The notes under the pieces are model-generated. The model was not told where the DNA came from and made no database searches. It saw only the letters and a list, made by a program, of their open reading frames with translations. From Lepeophtheirus salmonis (Eukaryota > Arthropoda > Copepoda > Siphonostomatoida > Caligidae), in NCBI RefSeq assembly GCF_016086655.4, contig NC_052138.2:2418001-2482000 (forward strand): a stretch of DNA of 64,000 nucleotides. The letters are read 5' to 3'. This document shows positions 44,581 through 56,412 of this stretch, in pieces. Every line of letters starts with the position of its first letter. The stretch's first letter is position 1. A program made the translations under genes and the position numbers.

Positions 44581-45060
44581 ATCCCCTGCCCACAGGTTGT
44601 ACAGGTGAAGCACTGGGCCCCCAAATCAGTTTAAAATCCACTGCCACCGTGTTTCAAAGCATTTATGACCATTTTATAATATGCTTTAACACACAGGTTT
44701 TGCAAGTTAACGGCTGGACCCTGAGGTAGGTCAAATTCCATCGTCGTAGATTTTTTAAGATTCCAACAACTCTTGTAATATTCAAAAGTACATCCCGGCT
44801 CTCAAGTTTTACAGTTAAAGTACTGTGCCTCTAAGTAGTTTAAACTCCACCCTCGAATATGCTGGAACACAAACACAGGTGTGTAGATGAGCTCTTGGCT
44901 CCCAATGCAAGTTGAATTTTTCACCCGCCGCTTCCTTGAGCATTCAAAAACCCTTATAATATCCAAATATACATCCATCCCCTCAGGTTGTACATGTGAA
45001 GTGCTGGACTCTAAGGTGGTTTAAACTCTACCGTTGTCGCGTTTCTAAGCACCAATTATT
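44580..45060 (+). repeat. Tandem repeats, unit of about 130-150 bp
   Basis: Three degenerate units contain CAGGTTGTACAGGTGAAG, GCTGGACCCTAAG, GTTTAAACTCCACC and CTTATAATATCCAAA in the same order. The same unit is present inverted at 46010-46480. A fragment (TTGCCATGAAATAC to TATGCTTTAACACA) recurs at 52085-52215. Confidence 0.65.
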
Positions 45061-45418
45061 CTTCAAATTATTAAGGGTAACCACGTTCATTTTCGTTTTC
45101 TTTTTTTTTAAATAATGGGCAGGTCATATTTTCTACAACTCACATAATAGAAGAAACAATGTTAAAAACGACTTGTCTTAATGGTATAATTTAGAAAAGT
45201 TGAAGTAGAATAAAGTTGTACCTAGTTACAGAAAGAAATGTTAAGAACTACTGCTTTTGATGAAATCGTAGTTGGTAGAGATCATACAATACGAATGGGT
45301 AATATTTGAAATAATCTATGGAAATGTACATGTAGAGCTCCGTTCTCAATCACCTCTCTACGAATTATTTATACCAAACACACGCATGTGGTAGTAGCTT
45401 AATACCATGAAATTCCAA
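44960..45418 (+). repeat. Recent direct duplication, copy 2
   Basis: Counterpart of 40040-40505. Overlaps the last tandem unit of the array to its left. Confidence 0.75.
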
Positions 45419-45614
45419 ATTTATACCTTACTTCAAAAGTTTGCCATAAAAATGAAACAAAATAAAAATATGTAGCAGTGAAAACGGTTTTTGAAATTTT
45501 TGAGTCCACATCTTGTACAGCGTGTCCTAGCTAAAAGAGATCGTGTGTAGGGGCTTCTTGACTTGGGAATGAGCTATGACGAGATCTTCCATATCTTCCA
45601 CTTAATGCTGTTAA

Positions 45615-46740
45615 TCAAATGGGGTTTAGGACAATTGGGAGAAAATATTTTTTCCAAAGGACAATTTGGCTAATGTAAATTTTCCCAAAGTACAATTTGC
45701 CAAACGGGTGTTTCGCTGAAGGACCAACTGGGGCATTTCGCCGAAAAATGATATTAAATTTATTGATATATATATGATTGAATATTTTAAATCTATTTAA
45801 AATGATAGAATGATAAATAGGTATTGTTGAGTATTCTATTGGAGAAAAAATATTTTTATATTCATTAATGATCATTTTGTAAGCACAACATAGTAGTATG
45901 TGGTTAAGTTTTAAGCATTAAGTTTTTATTAAGTAAAATAAATATATTAGAAGAATATTATACATATTCAATTTTAAGGGACAACCCGTGTACCTGGGTA
46001 TATCAGGGCATGTTAGAAGAGATTCTTGATGCTTGGAAAGCGGCGGTATTGTTTAAGTGACTTTTGGCCCAGCACTTCCCCTGTACAACCTGAATGCCGG
46101 GATGTATTTTGGATATTAGAAAGGTTCTTTGATGCTCAGGGAAGCGGTAGTTGAAGGATTTGCCCTACTTTGGGGCGCAGCAGTTCATATACACAACCTG
46201 TGGCATTATAGCATATTAGAAGGGATCTTTGGTCCTTAGAATCACGTAGAGAGTAGATTTTAAACGGTCTCTTATCCAAGGACTTCTTATGTTAAACCCG
46301 AGGCGGAGGTGTATTTTGAGATATTAGGAGGGTTTCTGGATACTCAGGGAAGTGGCGGCAGAAGAATCTAACTTACCTTGGGGCACAGCAGCTCATCTAC
46401 ATTACCTGTGGATCTGGACGCATCATAGCATATTAGAAGGGGTACTTAGAAACGTGTCGGCGGTAGATTTGAACTACATTTGAACCCCTTACTACTATGT
46501 TGTGTTTGCAAAAAGATCATTAATGAATATAGAAATATTTTTCTCCAATAGAACACTCAACAATACCTATAGAAATAAATTTAGTATTCTTTTTCGGCGA
46601 AATACTCCAGTTTGTCCTTCGGTGAAAGGTCCGTTCGGCAATTTGTACTTTGGGAAAATTTACATTGCCAAATTGTCCTTTGGAAAAAATATTTTCTCCC
46701 AATTGTCCTAAAACCGATTTGATTAAATTTTGAAGAAAAA
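45615..46740. mobile_element. Foldback element with arms of about 250 bp and internal tandem repeats
   Basis: The left arm 45628-45903 and right arm 46490-46718 are inverted copies. They share AGGACAATTGGGAGAAAATA, AAATTTACATT-GCCAAATTG, TTTCG[CG]C-GAA and CATTAATGA-CAT blocks. The space between (46010-46480) is filled by inverted units of the tandem repeat of 44580-45060. Another arm, truncated, lies at 51615-51860. Outermost sub-repeats are of the form GGACAATTTGGC. No coding capacity. Confidence 0.72.
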
Positions 46741-47204
46741 GCTAAAGAATAGCAATTTGCTCAATTATTTGCATGTACATCTTGCTTAGCAAATATGTAG
46801 ATACATTCATACTTTTGCATAATATTCATTCGTATATTTTATGTTCCTTAATAAAGGAGCAATTCTTTTCAATTGAATTCAATAAAGTTTGACTCAAATA
46901 GAAATCCTTGCAAAAGGATAATAAAATTATTTACGCAGACGCCATTTTAGAATATTGAAAATTTTCTTTTGACATCAGTTTCATTGATTTTCTTTCGAAA
47001 TTGTATAATCTTAATATATCTATTAATTTAATACGTAAAATATTGATTAATTTTTAATAAAATTAAATAGGGTCAAATATCATTAATCATAAAACAAATT
47101 AGTGTTCCATATTTTTTAGTTTGTATCTAATTTATCCAGATAATAATTAATCATTCATACTTGTAAATATATTTTATAATCTGTATATATATTTAATAGT
47201 CAGC
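46741..47204. other. No gene seen
   Basis: AT-rich intergenic DNA. Confidence 0.4.
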
Positions 47205-47715
47205 AAATCCGAAACATTAGAGAGGAAGAAGGGCTCTGTCAAAAAGGTCAAACTGGACACAGAGGAGTTAAAGAAATCAGACCAGGCCAATCCCCTCAAG
47301 TCTATGATGGGCCATGCTATAGACCTCAAAGTTTCACACGAGACTGTGCAGAAAGATATCAAAAAAGTGGATGAAAATATCATTTTTGAGCTGGAGAGGC
47401 CACTTTTGATACGGCAATGAAGGAGCTTCTCATCTCCTTTGTTGCAAGACTCTTTTGAATGAGTCTTTTGAACTCTTTTTTGACACCTTTGGGGCTTACA
47501 TCCCTGATACCAACCCCTTTGACTACACTTTTTGGGTTAATGTTGAGGGGAAGGCCTGCAGTTCCGTCATCGAACCCCCGAGGCCCTCAAAACCACTTTA
47601 AGCCAGAAATGTGACGCCATGCCAGATGACTACATCTGCAGCGGGGGCCAGGCCTTCTGCCGCCTAGAAGCCATCATTCCCACTAAGAAGAGCTGCATTA
47701 TAGATTAAGGGAGCT
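47205..47715 (+). mobile_element. Mariner family A, deletion derivative, copy 5 (ends lost)
   Basis: Starts in the coding region (SKSETLERKKGSVKKVKLD-like), continues through LEVSHETVQKD-type sequence, the shared deletion junction and YSPDTNPFDYTFWVN. It ends with the GGGAGCTCATA found at the 3' side of other copies. Neither TIR remains. Confidence 0.72.
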
Positions 47716-48034
47716 CATATTTTTTTCACAAAGTAACTGTATTAAAGATTATACCCTTAGAATGACATATAGGCAATAACATTAATATTTTTTAGCAATT
47801 GATAGCAAATTTAATTGTTCTTATTACAATATATGTATTGATAATTCTGGAAACTTTATGATTTAATATATTGAATTAATCTATACAAAAATGTATAAAG
47901 TAGAATTATTTGTTACTAAAAGTTCTTCAATTATTAAAATCAATAAGTGTTGTCGAGTAGAGTACTATGTCAAATGGATTTAAATTTTAAACAAAAGTAC
48001 TCCAGATGTGCATATGACCAATTAAAGGCGGATA
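47716..48034. other. No gene seen
   Basis: AT-rich intergenic DNA. Confidence 0.4.
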
Positions 48035-48211
48035 CAGGGGTTGGGCTGTAGGGGCTGAAGTCCTTTTTTTCAAAAATATTTATTTTTTGATTTTTTTTTT
48101 CAAAATATTTCAATTTTCGGATAAATAATTCAAAAAAATTCCAAAAACAAAGCTTATCTCCTCAAAAAATAAAATAAAATATGTATATATATAATCCTGC
48201 GGACGCCCCTG
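48035..48211. mobile_element. CAGGGG-ended short element (hAT-like MITE), copy 2
   Basis: Ends CAGGGGTTGGGCTGTAGGGG and (reverse complement) CAGGGGCGTCCGCAGGATTA. Interior poly-T/A with TTTCAATTTTCGGATAA, close to the minisatellite unit of 37875-38817. No clear 8-bp target duplication. Confidence 0.55.
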
Positions 48212-50060
48212 CCAATGATAATTTATTATCAGGATTAGGAAGAAGCTCGTCTTTACGCCACCTTTGTCATGTTATTACCCTCAATTCTTCTGAGGATGGC
48301 AATCTTTTAAATCCGGGCTCTCTTGTACTAACTCCAGCTAACACCACACCCCGTATTAGGGGTCAATCTAATTATTTACTAAATACTTTTCAAGGGTCAT
48401 TCAAGACCACTTAAAGTCAGTGGCTTCAATCACTGATACAAGTGGTAGGAAATCCTATCATTTAAAGCGGGGTAGCCATTAACGTAATGAAGGTAGCTCA
48501 TTGGTAGAAATAGTTGAGTTTTGACCTGAGAACTCAAATGCTTTCCAACGCTTTTAAAACGTTCCTCTTTTCTTGAACTTTGAGGAAGATATTAATCTCA
48601 CAATCATGGATTTGAGTCTTTGATGCTATGGAATTTTTTTATCTTCAATTCAAAATTGACATCTCTAGAAAATAAATCTTATCATAGTAGCTGGAAGCCA
48701 TACCACTCCTTTCTATCATACAAATTGTTGAACGTAGTAATGACATGCAATTTTATTAATTGCGTAGCTATAAAATTTTTTTGTCCCCCTCTCCATGGTT
48801 TTTTCTCTTTCCTTCTATCAATGTTTTTTGGCACAAGGAGGAAGACAAACAAATAAAAAAAAATGGCGTTTTAGCACCTAACAGTTCCCAACAACGATTT
48901 ATGCGCATAATGGTAAAACAGAATGTAATTTGCAGACAAATATATTGAGGAAAGATAGTTTACGATAACCTTACCCTTGTTTTCCTTGTAAGATACACTT
49001 TTATGTTAAGTAATTTTATTCCAGGCAGCCTCCAATTTATTTGGAACAGACTCCCTCCTTTAAAAAACAGCTGAAGATAGCTATTTTTTAAGAGTAACTT
49101 TATTTACTAGCAAGGCCAACCCGTAGCATGGACCATATAGGCAAATACTAAGGGTGCCCTTTATTCAAGGGGTGGCATAATTGGTGCGAAGACAAAAATG
49201 ATGAGCCCAATCCTAACTCGACTCTCAGGCCGGGCTCAATTTTTCGAATAAGATAGTTGGGCCCATAACTCAGGCCTGGTTGGGCTTTAATTTTAGCCAA
49301 ATGCAAGCCTCTCCGCCCAACTTCGTCAATAACAATGATCCCGCTATGATTGTGTGGTTAGACATTTCATAGAAAGTAATCAATGTAACAAGAAATTGAA
49401 AGTTCTAGACACACTAAAACTATACTTTAGCTGCTAGCAAAGATTATAATTATACCCATAACTCTGAAAAAAGGCGTAGTAATCTTTGAGAAAAATAGTA
49501 AAAATTAACCCCTTGTAGACATTAAGAAAGTGAATGTCAATATGAACACAGTTCATATTTTTCCCCTGTTCGTTGTTTTTTCGTTTAAAAACGAACAGAA
49601 AGCGTAAACCCTGTTTGTTTTTCCGTTCAATGTCCAAGCCTGCTTAAGACACTATAGAACAAATTCCTTCTTATATAAATGGAACTGATAGGACTCTTAT
49701 CAATTAAACAGCCTTCTTAGGGTAGGAGAGGACGCAGAGTTGACTTAAGGAGGGATGGACCCAAGAATTTCAATGAAGGAACAGGGGATGGAGGATAATT
49801 ATTTGTTCTTCATTGGGCGTTCCATTCGATTATTCTATCTCTTTATGAAACTCCTGAATTCTTGTGGATATTGTAGATGTATAAGTTCATGGAAGATCTG
49901 AAGTAACGGATGTATTCTTGAACTTAAAGGCGATGATTCGCTCGGATGGAAGTAACTATCAGAGACTTTCATGCTAAGAAACATATGCATAATTAAGGAT
50001 CCTTGCATTTAAGGAGATGAGATCTACCAAGTGAGGCAATAATAATATGTGAGTTCAATT
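48212..50060. other. Intergenic, no supported gene
   Basis: A plus-strand frame at 48212-48414 reads coding-like (SSLRHLCHVITLNSSEDGNL) but has no start of its own, no family and no splice context; it starts inside the preceding short element. 49190-49330 is a GC-richer patch with repeated GGCCGGGCTC or GGGCCCA words. Nothing else was recognised. Confidence 0.35.
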
Positions 50061-50064
50061 GAAT

Positions 50065-50600
50065 GGAGTCTAGGACAGCTCGCCTACGGAAAATTTGTTT
50101 TGGGAATGTTTGCCCTGGGATAACTCGCCATGGGAGAATTCGTCTCGGATAAAACACGCACTGCGTAGAAGACTCGCCTTCCTTTATTAAATGTAACTTA
50201 TAATATCACTTATGTAATGACTGATGATTTCGAACCAGAGACACAATAAGTAGTATTAATAACTATATTTCATTAAAGAAAAATACACAAACACGATGGC
50301 AATTCGTTTGGAGGGAGTGCTAGTCACTTAATTATCCGTTATCAATTATCATTAGGCTGTAGAAATGATGGATTATTCACATTGCAAAAGACTCATGGAT
50401 GGACGAAAAGTATTAACATAATATTACGTAAGTATAGTTATGAGTCAGAAAGTATCAGAGGAAGAGATGGTTGGATCTGATGAGGCAAATCACTGAGAAA
50501 ATTCGAGGAGGCACTCATTGGTTAGGTCGTACGAGGACACAAGGAAATGAGAGATTTAAGCGAGGAAAACTATATATACTCACTAGAAATCTATTCCAAT
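50065..50600. repeat. Remnant of the modular-arm foldback family
   Basis: 50070-50165 is built of degenerate units (GGACAGCTCGCC, GGGATAACTCGCC, GGGAGAATTCGTC) resembling the design of the arms at 25.6 and 45.6 kb. The following 300 bp is homologous to 37010-37310. The second arm is missing. Confidence 0.5.
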
Positions 50601-51239
50601 CTAGAATTGGAATAATTAATTAGGGAGTAGGGCATTATTATTATCTTTTTTTTAAATGTTTCTGTACAAGAAATTAGGTATCAATTTAAATCTTCTTAAA
50701 TTACCAATAAAATGATGTGTAAATCAACACTGTAGGTCTTTCTTATACGTAGATATGCCTACCTAAATCCATGCACATATCGACAAAGTGTGAATTTTTG
50801 ATTCCTGTTCCTCACTTGCGATATATTTTTTAAACAGCCATTGTGCAAAAGTTATGGAAGAAACAACTAAACAGACAGTTTATTTTAAAGCCCCGGCCTC
50901 TGTCTATTATTCTCATATAAATAATGGTTATTTAAATGTACATTGTAGATTCTATAGGTCTACAAAATTGGTCACAAATTCAAATTTCTTAGCTAAACAA
51001 CTCAAAATACAGAAGGATTGAAACTTAAAAAATCATAATCCACAGACATTTTAACCCTAGAAAAGACTTATTAAACAATTTTCTATCTTAATATTTTTTT
51101 TCACACTTTTGGCAGTGAAACCGGGATCAAATCTCCAACCATGTTTAAATGAAAGTATTATTTCGAACAATCATTGGTTAGTGACTACTTCAAAGTCTAA
51201 TATTTGAATGGGAAATTGGTAACAAGTAATAAAAATCGA
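50601..51239. other. No gene seen
   Basis: AT-rich intergenic DNA. Confidence 0.4.
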
Positions 51240-51612
51240 ACTATTTAACATAAAGCGTATCATATGATACTTTTTATGTCATAAAACGGGTGTGTAAAGT
51301 TTCGATATATCATAATAATATTGTTTAATTCCTAAATATCAAATCATGAATGATACAATAAAGATATTGTTACATCTCTAGAAGATACAACTTGAAGCAA
51401 TACAATCTAATATTAAATAAAAGTGTCTTCCTTCAAGCTACAAATTATGTAATTGCCAACATACCTCAAAATAAAGTGATTTATCAAATTATATGTTAGT
51501 GTAATCATACAATGATGTCTTTCCGCTCACTCGAATCAAATGAAGCTATTTAAGTTAGATGATTTTCCTGAAGAAGAATTAGTTTTGTCTTATTACACTT
51601 CTCGTTATCATA
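51240..51612 (+). pseudogene. Orphan third copy of the dehydrogenase 5' flank
   Basis: Bases 51240-51516 match 41980-42277, and 51517-51612 match 43037-43145, with no element between them. The match stops at CATACGAGCCCA, where exon 1 should follow 30-40 bp later. No SDR coding sequence is present; foldback-arm sequence begins instead. This is the upstream part of a lost or never-complete gene copy. Confidence 0.65.
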
Positions 51613-51614
51613 CG

Positions 51615-51860
51615 AGCCCAAAAAATGGCATTTCGCTGAAGGGTTATTTGGGAAATTTGGGCGAAAAAATGATATTAAATTTATTGAGATATAGGATTGC
51701 ATATTTTAATTCAATTTAAAATGATAATATTATAAAAAGGTGGTATTCCTAGGCTATATATTATATCATATAGGGAAATTATTTACTGTTCTTTTGCAAA
51801 AAATATTTTATATTAACTATATTCATTAATGAACATTATAAAAGCACAACACAGTAGTGG
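51615..51860. repeat. Single arm of the 45.6-kb foldback family
   Basis: Shares GGCATTTCGC-GAAGG, AAAAATGATATTAAATTTATTGA and CATTAATGA-CATT-T-AAGCACAACA-AGTAGT with 45720-45903. Only one arm is present, and it joins directly to the orphan dehydrogenase flank. Confidence 0.6.
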
Positions 51861-51869
51861 TTCCCGTAA

Positions 51870-52235
51870 AATAATTGTAGTAAAAAGGTTGCATATAAAA
51901 TCGTTGCGTTGTAAAATTGTCGTCTACATTATAATTGTGAGACAAAATAGTTGTGGGTAATATCATCGTGATGCAACATCGCTGTAACTAATATGATTGT
52001 GAGTAATTTCATTGTAAGACAATATCATCGTGTGCAATTTCGTTACTATTTATATTATGTTCAAACGATAAAATTGTTGAATGATGAAGAAACTTGCCAT
52101 GAAATACCCCATTTAATATCCCCTGCCCATAGGTTGTACAGGTGAAGCACTGGGCCCCCAAAGCCATCGTGTTTTAAAGCATTGATGACCATTTTATAAT
52201 ATGCTTTAACACAACGCAAACCACACTACACCAAA
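51870..52235. repeat. Degenerate short tandem repeat plus a tandem-unit fragment
   Basis: 51870-52040 is made of units of about 20-24 bp around AATATCATCGTG, TAAAATTGTCGT and AATTTCGTT. 52085-52215 matches 44540-44697 almost without gaps. Confidence 0.5.
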
Positions 52236-52239
52236 ATCT

Positions 52240-52830
52240 GTGATCTAATAAAATTTGATATTTCAATGAAGCAACATAACTTTCTTAAACATGAAGAGAA
52301 TTGAATGAAATTTTCAGTAATTGCAGAATACTCTATGGTGCAAAAGATGTTGGTTTTAGATACCTGCCACTAAAAAAAAAAAAGAATATGAATAAAACAA
52401 AGTACTTTCATATTGCTAAGTAATAAAGACTGTAGATACTTATATCGGGTTAAGATTTATGCATTTAACATAAACAAATTGGTTGGAAACTTTACAAAAT
52501 ACTAGAAAAATAAATGAATTAACGTCCATTATACCTTTTATTTGATAAATTACATTCCCATCTGTAATTTTGAAGTCTATCTTGAGATGACGTATTTTCC
52601 AGCATATGGTGCAATTAAACAAAGCAACTTATTGTTAAAAAAAAAAAATATGTGAAAGATTAAGAATTTATCTACATTAAATTTAAATGACGTGAAATTG
52701 ATTTATCCCATTTAAGAAATGAAAATCTAGCATTTCTATGGTAATTTTAAAAACTTTTCTAGACTTCCATGCAAGCCTCCTGTAAGTTTTTTTTCTCCTT
52801 AAATCGGCATTTTGTTTCATACCTGTATTC
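52240..52830. mobile_element. Second copy of the 42278-43031 TIR element, left end missing
   Basis: Homologous to 42470-43030 in the same orientation (TTTCAAT-AA-CAACA-AACTTTCTTAAACAT; later GACTTCC-TGCA-GCCT and AAATCGGCATTTT). Ends at CATACCTG, an imperfect version of the right TIR. Confidence 0.7.
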
Positions 52831-55235
52831 AGGGAGCACTTTTATTTATCGCCTTGACGTCATATCCGCCAGTCGCAGTTTAAAAAATGATGACTGACCT
52901 ACCTTGTCTCTAAATATCTCGGTTGAATGAAGAACGTATTTATAATTATTCGAATTATAAATATAATGACCAAAGGGATAGAAGAACTTCAAATGCTGTC
53001 TATTGACAAGTTTGACTAAATTCTGGATTTTATTAAAGAATTAATAAAATAATTCAAATTAAAACAAAACTATACAAACTACGTCATCGGGACAAGGAGA
53101 AATAAATTAATGAACAAGAACTTTGGTACGATAGTTCTTGTTATACACTTTAGTCAGAATAGTGAAATATACATCAAATTGGTAACTTTTTAGACAATAA
53201 AGATGGTTTGTATGGTTCTTTTTCGCGGAACATGTGAATATATGGATTTAATTCGACTCATAGTTCCATTGAAGTCATATCTGTTTATGAAATTGGGATA
53301 TCCATGATGTTCAGGGTGGGATCTCATCTCTTTAGAAAAGGTTCTTGCGCCTTATTCTATGGATGTCATCTCACTTAATGGAAGTATCATTCATTGTGCA
53401 TATGCCATTTAACATCGAAATTGGTTACTTTATCATCCATTGGTTCAAATACAGATCAGTCGCTCTGGATCTTGTATGAAATCATTGTATACTTCTATAA
53501 GAACGGAAGATTTATTAAATCAAGATGAATAATACTGAAATGAAATATATAGTGAGGAAGAAAGGGAATTATCATCTTCAGCTCTTCCATTAAAACAACT
53601 TCCAAAGTCTTCAGTATTTCGTCTTCTAATAATCTTGAAAAACTCTTTCATTGATTTGAGTCCTTAGGTGTCATTGATGTCATTTATAAGGCATTATTAT
53701 TTCTGTAATTCTAGACACTTAATCTTCGCTTCTGATTCAATGATTACTCAGGAGTTTCTTCAATTATTGGGCAAAAAAAAAAAGAGGTAGAAGACGATCC
53801 TGGACCATGAATTTTATGTGTTTCTCTTTTCTAAACATCTTTATGTGCCAATTATTTGAAAAACACATTCAACTTTCTAATTACTTACATATTTGCATAA
53901 GCAGTTCATGGAAAGTCTTACGCGATAAATAGGTCAATAAATTAATGATTCTCCGTGATCTTATAACTTTAGTAGACTTACATTAGATAATATGAATTAC
54001 ATTTAACCTATTTCAAAAGATAGTTAGTTGTAAGTCATTTTCTGAATTAGTAAATCACTTGTCATTATATTTGAATATCACTCTCGAGAGGATTTATAAT
54101 CTCCATATCAATATTTAATAAATAAATTACTGATTTTATTAAACGCTTAGGATGTGACAAAACAGAATATAACAAAAATTGACTTGTATTCATTGACACA
54201 CACACTTAAAATTATTTTCAAATGTATCATTTGTAAATAATGGTGTAATGTACCTACATAAATCTGTATTTTTTATGTGTTTCATTGATTTAAGCTTATC
54301 TTTTTATTTTGTCTTAATTGTTTAGCCTTATAATATATTTGATAATTGATTAATTTACTACAATTTACACTTATCATAATTGTATACTTGTAAACAACTA
54401 GGTAAGTAGTAAAAACGTAACATTTTATTAACAACTCTCATTGGTCTAAGGTTTATTCATTAGTGTCTTCTATGATTGTTGATATGATGAATAATTGTTT
54501 CGTTTCAGAATGCCCTAGTAGTGAAAGGTATCAAAGTCTAAAAAAGATATCTGTAGTGATTACTTTGAATGATTAATTGAATGCTGGGAATTGAAATGAT
54601 GATTTATTTCATTAAGAATATTTATAATGTTCTTCAACCTTTATAAAAATTTCGCTCGTCTAATTTTATAGTACAATATTATTAATACTGAATAAATTGA
54701 GTGTATTCTACTCATAATTAAAATATAAAAATACCCTATTCCCGAATCTCCTCTCGTACGTTTTCTCTTCCTTATTGCAAGACGTGATTTTTATTGCATC
54801 ACGCAGACCCCTATAATAAGAGTTGCGACAATAGACTTGAGCGCCACCTTGCGTAGCTACAATTGAGGCCTTAAACAACTTAAATTAATTACATTAAGAG
54901 TAGAAAAAAACTAAATAAAATCATTATTAAATGAAACATTATTTTTTTAAAAACATAATGTGTTCATTTAAGTTTAAACAACTAATTCAAATTACATAGT
55001 ACGACATAAGATTAGACGACTTTTTCCATTGTACATACATATACTCAATAAATATGAAAACTAACATTTACGGAAAATATTTGCTTATAATCTCAAAAAA
55101 TCGATTTTATGCGGAAAAGATTATACTAAAATATTAATCAATGTTTTTTTAGAAAAATATTTATTATGATGTTTCTCCCTTGAACATGTGACGAGTACTG
55201 AAATTATACTTAACTTTTTTACACTCTTTTATAAT
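52831..55235. other. 2.4 kb without a recognised gene
   Basis: Strongly AT-rich. No frame of useful length, no shared repeat and no RNA gene was found. Confidence 0.4.
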
Positions 55236-55600
55236 TTAAGTTTGTTCTCGTAAATGTATTTGCAGCCGAATACGAATATAGCGACTAATAAGAAAATGAA
55301 CTATGTCATGGCATACAGGAATTTCTGTAGACGATTTTATCATTCCAATAGCCATTTCAGTAATAGATTTTTCAATTTTTGTCATCTTTTTTTTAAATAT
55401 TTGATCATTTGATCTTATCCGTTTGGAGTGGCCTAATCTTTGGAATTGGCTTCTTTCGAAGTGATTTAAGCACAACCGAGAATGGGGGGAAGGCTTCCAA
55501 TAGGCCCTCTTCATTCGTAGTATCAATTTCTTTGATATACTCTTATCCATTGGAAAGGAAAAAAGCGTGGTGTCTTTGCATCCAAATTTTCTCTAGCATT
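55236..55600 (-). pseudogene. Possible second P-element-like fragment (C-terminal)
   Basis: A 104-codon minus-strand frame ends CHDIVHFLISRYIRIRLQIHLREQ. This resembles the C-terminal VEIIKKFVRTRTFHRIKYLK of the P-element relic at 59.3 kb in spacing and basic/hydrophobic pattern. Upstream translation is broken. It may be unrelated. Confidence 0.25.
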
Positions 55601-55759
55601 TGATAGCGCTACACGATGGCATTTCTATTCACTTTTTTGGGGGGGATTTCAGGTCGATTTGTTGGAAAATTACTTTGAGTTAATTTAGAGTTAATAAGGT
55701 TTGAATAACGCCACAATTTTATTCCAGCTGATTGTCAGCTGACGTCAGGCAGTTTGTTT

Positions 55760-56345
55760 GGTGTCGTAACTCTTCTTATAGGTCTCTGGTATCACGCATC
55801 CTTTAACCCCAAAAGAAACAAAGAAAAAAAGAGGCCCAAAATCATCTGGTAGTTAGGCAAATAAGTCAGTTGTACCAACCGCTATTTTATATCATATATA
55901 CTCGCAGATTATCAATGTCATATTATTTATTCCCCATTTTTAAAAATGAATTACATACATATTATTAAAATCTCCATAGTATTTTATTCGATACTGCACT
56001 ATAATATTGCATAGGAATATTTGATTAAAAGAGTAGTTATGATTAGTTATTATATTATTTTTATGAAGAAATAGCTAAAATTTCTTTATAGAAATAATAA
56101 AATGGGCAATATATAAATTATATTCACGACAAGGGATCACAAATAAATTGTATTTCTGTCCTTTTGGAAACGGAGCATATGTATGGAATAACTTATTACT
56201 TTGTGTATTTATGAAAAGGAATAAATTATCCAATAGCCATGACGTATCAAGGGGGAAGAGTATTTTTGTGTTAGCGAGATACCGCTGTGATAGTGTAGCT
56301 GTACTTATTGTATTTTCTTTTTTTTTAAATCGGAACAAGTTCTCT
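55760..56345 (+). repeat. Dispersed repeat R2, copy 2
   Basis: Homologous to 27640-28200 in the same orientation. The frame that is open there has several stops here. It ends next to TCGGAACAAGTTCTCTCAAA, also seen at 62377-62396. Confidence 0.55.
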
Positions 56346-56412
56346 CAAAAACCACGCAAACTCTCGTAGTATTATTAATTAATTTAATAATAGTTGAAAC
56401 TAGGACGTACCC

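Noticed and set aside
48480..48560. tRNA-like sequence (GTAGCTCATTGGTAGA)
   Set aside because: No T-arm GGTTCGA, no matching acceptor stem; only the D-arm-like string fits.
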